Source of the DNA: Macropodus opercularis
Lineage: Eukaryota > Chordata > Actinopteri > Anabantiformes > Osphronemidae
DNA length: 64,000 nt
NCBI GenBank assembly: GCA_030770545.1
Contig: CM061099.1
Coordinates: forward strand, 16,827,501 to 16,891,500
Direction: 5' to 3'
Positions 58,941 through 64,000 of the stretch are shown here, one piece after another. How positions within the stretch are numbered: the stretch's first letter is position 1; every line of letters starts with the position of its first letter. Below the pieces are notes generated by a model, which was given only the letters and a program-made list of their open reading frames with translations, had not been told where the DNA came from and made no database searches. A program made the translations under genes and the position numbers.

Positions 58941-61900
58941 CTCACACTATCTATATACTGCACATGTACATGCAAATAGATATTTGGAGCATCTATGTAT
59001 TTGTACCTCTTTATTATTTCACTGACAGCAGCAGCTGCCTTGAGACACTGGCTGGACGACTAATTGAATCAGCCTATGGCCGGTTTAAAGTTCAGAACAT
59101 TTGAACTTTCAGAACTGCAAACTCTGTGCAGCTCAACGTAAACACACACACAGAATGAGACACTGTCTAAAACTGTGTTTATGAAAGTATAATTTATGTT
59201 ATATCACATGCATTTATTGCAAGTAAGTACAGTAGGAGAAGTAAAATCAGTGGGAAAGTAAAACCATTAGGAAAATAACCCGGGACAAGCTGGAATCTAA
59301 GAGGAACATAACCTCCATCCTACACACTGTACAGCAGCATAGACACTTTCTCCTGTGGTCTCTTTTTGGGTTGTGGTTGACCTATTCTGAAATGCAAATG
59401 TAAAGAGGAAGAAGATGTTTTGTGTCTAAATGTTGTGATTCTGCCCAAAGGCGCTTCCTACTTGAGGGCTAGGAAGAGTTTGTTGCCAGAGTTTGATAGA
59501 TTGTCGATGATTTTGCCCCATGGCTACAAAAAAAAAACAACAAAAAAAAAACAAACCCAAAACTGTTTGAGCCAGTAGCTTTTCAGCCGACAGCTTCATG
59601 AGCAGCACGGTGGCAGACCTGAACCAGACTTAAATGGACCAGGTCACTAAGCCACAGGTTGAATTTCTTTAACTGCAGGGCAGCTGTGTTTGCCTCCATT
59701 AGAGGTGCCTTGGTGTAGATCGCAACGGGCCCAGTAATGTCGTAAAATTACAGGGGCAGCTTTTGAAATATGGGAGTGCACTAATAGGTAAAGTGCAGAT
59801 TGCATGGTGAGGCAGCATTATCAAAACCGGCATGTAGTTTGGGGCAAAGTAGGCACAAGGTGACTGGAGTCAAACACGCCGACAAACTATGTCTGCATCT
59901 GAATTAGTGACTAAATGCGGGCAACAATGAAAGCAATAGGGTTCCTAGGAATCATATTCTCACATATGCAAATATTAAATTAGCAAATGAGTCTCCCTCG
60001 ATAGGGATGAGTGAACCTTCTGCATTTAATTTTGGGTAATGATAATAATTTATCAAAGATGAGGTGACATCTGTTGCATTGTTTTTTGTGTGCTACTGTA
60101 TGTTTTAAACATTAAGATGAAATAATTGCTTAACTCCCACACTTAAAGACGAAGAGCAGCCATTTCACTAGTCTAGCTCCCATTCTGTGGATGAGACAAA
60201 TGCGTTTCTATATAATGCTTAAAATCCTTCCTGTCCATAAGTAAAATTTAGCTGCCTTCCTTTAAAAGTATTGTTTTAGACATGAGGCCTTTTGGGTTGG
60301 ACCTCCCATGTTTCAATCTTGACATCTACAGTTCAATCTGATGTAAAGCTCCTGTTCTTGTCATTCATCCAGTGAAAACGGGTGAAACAGACCTGATGTT
60401 GTTTACTGCCGATCACGTGATATGGCCTGGATCCGTACCCATCAAATGCCCAGCACGTTTGTACATTTGCTTCCTCTTACATCTTTTATATACTGTATGC
60501 TGAAAGGAATACTTTGACATAACACTGTGACACCATGGAAAGGAAGGTGGCTGCCTTGTTGGTCTTGTCTTCTTCACAATCATAAATTCTTAATTACAGC
60601 AGGGGGAACAACATGGGTTCATAGGCTTTAGGCACAACGATCGGTTCAGCTCCTCATAATTGCAGACACACAGCATGTATTGTGTCATAATGACCCTTAG
60701 GTGGCGCACATCTAACTCTCAGTTTTGATGGACAGGCTGAAGTTAACGTCCGATTGCAGCCTCTGATTCTGCAGTTATGGCGAATCTCGTTTCCTGCCGA
60801 TTGTGCAGCTGCGCTATTAGTTGTGTCTCTAACAACATGTTTATTTATCTCTCTGCGGCGTGAATTGAAAGACGTTTTGATGCCCGATGGTCAAGAATGC
60901 ACCCGGATTTTTAATAGCCTAGAGCAAGTATTAAAATATTTAGATGGCGACGTCAAGGTATTTACTGTATTTAGACTTTAGCACATCAAACTCACACATT
61001 CAGCAACGGTGCAGTAAACGCAGTCCCTTTTCCACAGAGCTAACATAAGTACTATATGTAAAACCTTATTTCTTGAAAATAGCTGCTGTGGCCACACCAC
61101 TAACCGGTAATATAATATTTCCAGAGTTAGCTATTGTAAAATCTTGCAATAATTATTGCCAGTTCTGAGGCTGAATCTAAAAAGTGCATCCTAGCCCATA
61201 TTTAATGCTCAGTGGGAGAGCTATGCAAATTTTTTTCATTTTACTGTTCCGTTTCTTTATAAACTTATTTGTCAGTTGTGGAATGCCTAAGCCTCAACAT
61301 TTTATGACACCCAGAGCCAGTGCCTGCAGCATCTGTGAGACACAGCGTTATAAACACATTACAATGCTTTAGATTTATCCCTTCAATACGAGAGGATTTA
61401 CTCGCACGTCTGCTGAGGTGAGAATACAGGTAGCTTGAAGTGTAAATACTCTCTCCAGAAAACCTTTGTCATTGTCTGTATAGCAGCCTTGGCCAAGACT
61501 CAAACATTCATCCCATCTGAAAGATGTCAACATTCAAGCAGCCCACCATTAGTCCACAAGAGAGGAGGTGGATAAAAACTTATCTTCAATGCACCATTAA
61601 CCTTTAATGAACTGGTGCTACATTTTCAAGACGGAGCTGTTGTGATACCTCCCTTCCCAGGAGGTCAATTTCCTCTCCCCGGGCTGTCCTTGTCAACAAG
61701 AATTTCGCCTGCCAGAGTTAAATAGCTGCTTTTGAATGCGAAAAGAAAAATTACCTGAGCTTACATTAAGTTATATTCATAGCCACGCAGTACTCTCAGG
61801 AACGAGAGGCTGATTCAAACCTCAGAGGGCCGTTGATTTACAGCTCACACGGCACCAGCTCCGTGCTGGCTGTGCTATCAGTTCCCAGGCATTTCATCAC

Positions 61901-64000
61901 GTCGTGATGGCTGTTGTTAATGTTGATGATGTATTATTTTGCACATGAAACACCCCCACATGCTGACTTTTTCCATGCCAATTATGTTTCCTTTCATTTT
62001 GATGACTCTGTCTCAGTGGGTCAGCTACGCTCATGGTGCCTTTGTTGAAGCACAACCCTGAGTCCTTCCTGTTCACCCTTCTGCTCACAGAACTCGCAGT
62101 GCTGCCAGTGTTGGTTGGACACTTTGGATGAATTTGAAAGCACCTGAACTGATTCCCGCTTGTGTCATTAGTGGAAAAAAAAAAAGCCAGGACACTTATG
62201 ACGAGCTTCCAGACGTTAGCAGCAGCATTAATGACACAGTACAGGAAAGAAAAATTATTATAGGAGCAGGCAGGAAATTGAGAAATTGTGTAAATTAAAA
62301 AAGAAAAAAAAAAACTAGAAACAATATAAGAATGTGAGAGTCTCCACCTCCTCTTCTGCTACTGTAGCACACGACTCATGGCAAGTCTCTTCTTTCTCTG
62401 TTTCTTCTCGCTCGGTCCACTTGGTTTAAGTCTGCAACTTCTACCTTCCTTCACATTGTGGTCTTTCTAAAGACATTTACCGTCTGCTTACCTGAAACCT
62501 CTACCTGAACCTGACTGACATTGACCCTAATAAGCACAGACTGAATGTGTCGTTGTGCCTCTTCTGACCTGGTTTTGGTTTGTTGCTCTTCATCCTGCTC
62601 TGGTAACAACTTAGCGTTTAAAAATGCTGTTTTTATTGTACATATTTATTCAGCGGGTCTGTTCAAGTGTGGAGTTTGGTCTCACTGGGAGACAAGGACT
62701 GAAGTGTGTGTGGGTGATTCTCCTCTTTCCGATAATACGTCAGCCGCTGGGTGAAGTCAGCCACAGCGCGCTGGTGTTCGGTGAGGGACGCCACGGCTCC
62801 TGCATTTCCACATCTACTGCTCTTTAAGAGGTGCGGAAAAACAAGAATACCCACCATATCAAATCTTAACTCTGCTCATGTTGTGCAACTGGTCAGGCAT
62901 TGCTGTTCAGCAGCTGGCTGTCTTCGCCACATTCCTCCTCCTCACTGTCTGTTCTTTCCAGCAGTGCACAGTGAGTCAGTTTATAGTTTTATCTTGCACT
63001 TTGTTCGCTGCCTGACTGCCTGTTGTAACGTTCGACTCTTCTTCAGATCGCCTACTCACCAGTCCACTCGCTTCCTGACCCATTGCCAGAGGGACAAGCC
63101 TTGATCGTCACTTCCTGTTTGATAGAATAAAACTGTATTTGGACCAATCTAATCTATCAGTCACTTTTTGAGCCCCACCACAGTAAAAAACCTCACAACA
63201 CCACGAACAGATCTTCCGCTTCAGTAGCTTTATGACCCATCTTGGCAACGAGTGATCCAAATGCGTTACATTAAGCCACAATGTGATGACATATCAACGC
63301 TCATCATACTGTATACTAATAGTTAAAGGGAATCTATGATGGCTCATGTTTGATCAGGAGTTTTTCCAATTAGCTGCTGTCTGCGATGCTTGGCCAACAC
63401 TACTGATACTGCCTAAACCCCATTTTGGAGAATACTGTGAAAAACAAAAGCATATAATACGAAAGATCCACAACAATATACATTTATACAAAATAAAATT
63501 CAGAATCGTCCCAAGATAAGAACAGTAAAATCTATTTATTTAAGTCATTATATTAATAGATTGATTTACTTTATGTGTTTAAATGAACCTTTTCATAGCA
63601 GCCATAAGTACAGGACGATGATTTTTCCTCCTAAATCTTGGCTGTTAATGGTGATAGCACTAACCCTGCGTATCATTTTAGTTTAAATATTTTAAATGAC
63701 AGTGTTTTTAATGTTAGCTCAACCATAAAATCAATGTTTTGTTGTTTTTAAGGCTAATATCGCTAAAAGACACTACACCAAGATGCAACATTTTAGGTAT
63801 ATTAGTTTTATATACAGTATGAAGAGTAAAATATACTAAATGTGTTAGGAAGCTTGTGAGTGTAATGGCATGCTGCAGCATCAGGTAAGGCACAGTGCTG
63901 TTTTTGTCTGTCGCAGCCCCCTCAGTAACCACGGCACACTAGTTAAGCCGAGGCTGATTCCGGGCTCTGTGAATGAGCACATACAGAGGTGAGACTCATA
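58941..64000. other. Distal 5' flank, no supported gene
   Basis: AT-rich sequence with short poly(A) runs (59527-59552, 62170-62181, 62300-62314). One plus-strand open stretch at 60754-60981 is flanked by splice-like signals (see findings). The part from about 62340 to 63180 is rich in CTCTTC/CCTGAC motifs and ends near an AATAAAA hexamer (63129), like the end of a retroelement or UTR. I could not define its borders. Confidence 0.5.

Noticed and set aside
46261..64000. Possible second, tandem contactin copy
   Set aside because: I looked for the hallmark segments (GDLM.RNIQL, EELQNG, SQETG.LYIAK, QARTPF) and saw none outside 6010-40623.

Overview
The window looks like nuclear DNA of a teleost fish. 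It is AT-rich and full of microsatellites. It carries teleost-type repeats: tRNA-derived SINE relics, a 5'-truncated non-LTR retrotransposon with an (ATCT)n tail, and a non-autonomous hAT-like element. It is dominated by one split vertebrate gene on the minus strand.

That gene is a complete contactin of the CNTN3/4/5/6 group, most likely cntn3. I could place 22 coding exons (40540 down to 6010). All have GT-AG borders and their reading phases chain without a break. The total is 3,072 nt of CDS, or 1,023 residues plus stop, which is the usual contactin length. The protein reads: signal peptide, six Ig domains (every Cys pair present), four fibronectin III domains, and a C-terminal GPI-attachment signal. 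A non-coding first exon with a CpG-bearing promoter is proposed at about 45760-46260; this part is inference.

Layout: 1-6009 is the 3' UTR and 3' flank, with no other gene seen. 6010-40540 is the coding part of the gene. Intron 13 holds a tRNA-type SINE beside a long GT/AT microsatellite. Intron 5 holds an 879-bp hAT-like element with a near-perfect 8-bp target duplication. Intron 3 holds a SINE-core relic, and intron 1 holds a plus-strand relic resembling a BED-type zinc finger. 46261-64000 is gene-poor 5' flank with SINE relics, simple repeats and the LINE fragment (57965-58900).

I found no CRISPR array, prokaryotic-type operon, rRNA or intact tRNA gene, and no convincing novel multi-gene system. 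The most interesting points are the mixed CNTN3/CNTN6 affinity of the contactin, a 27-base G run close to a splice donor, an extra cysteine in Ig6, the repeat insertions with readable junctions, and two unexplained plus-strand open stretches (41425-41745 and 60754-60981).
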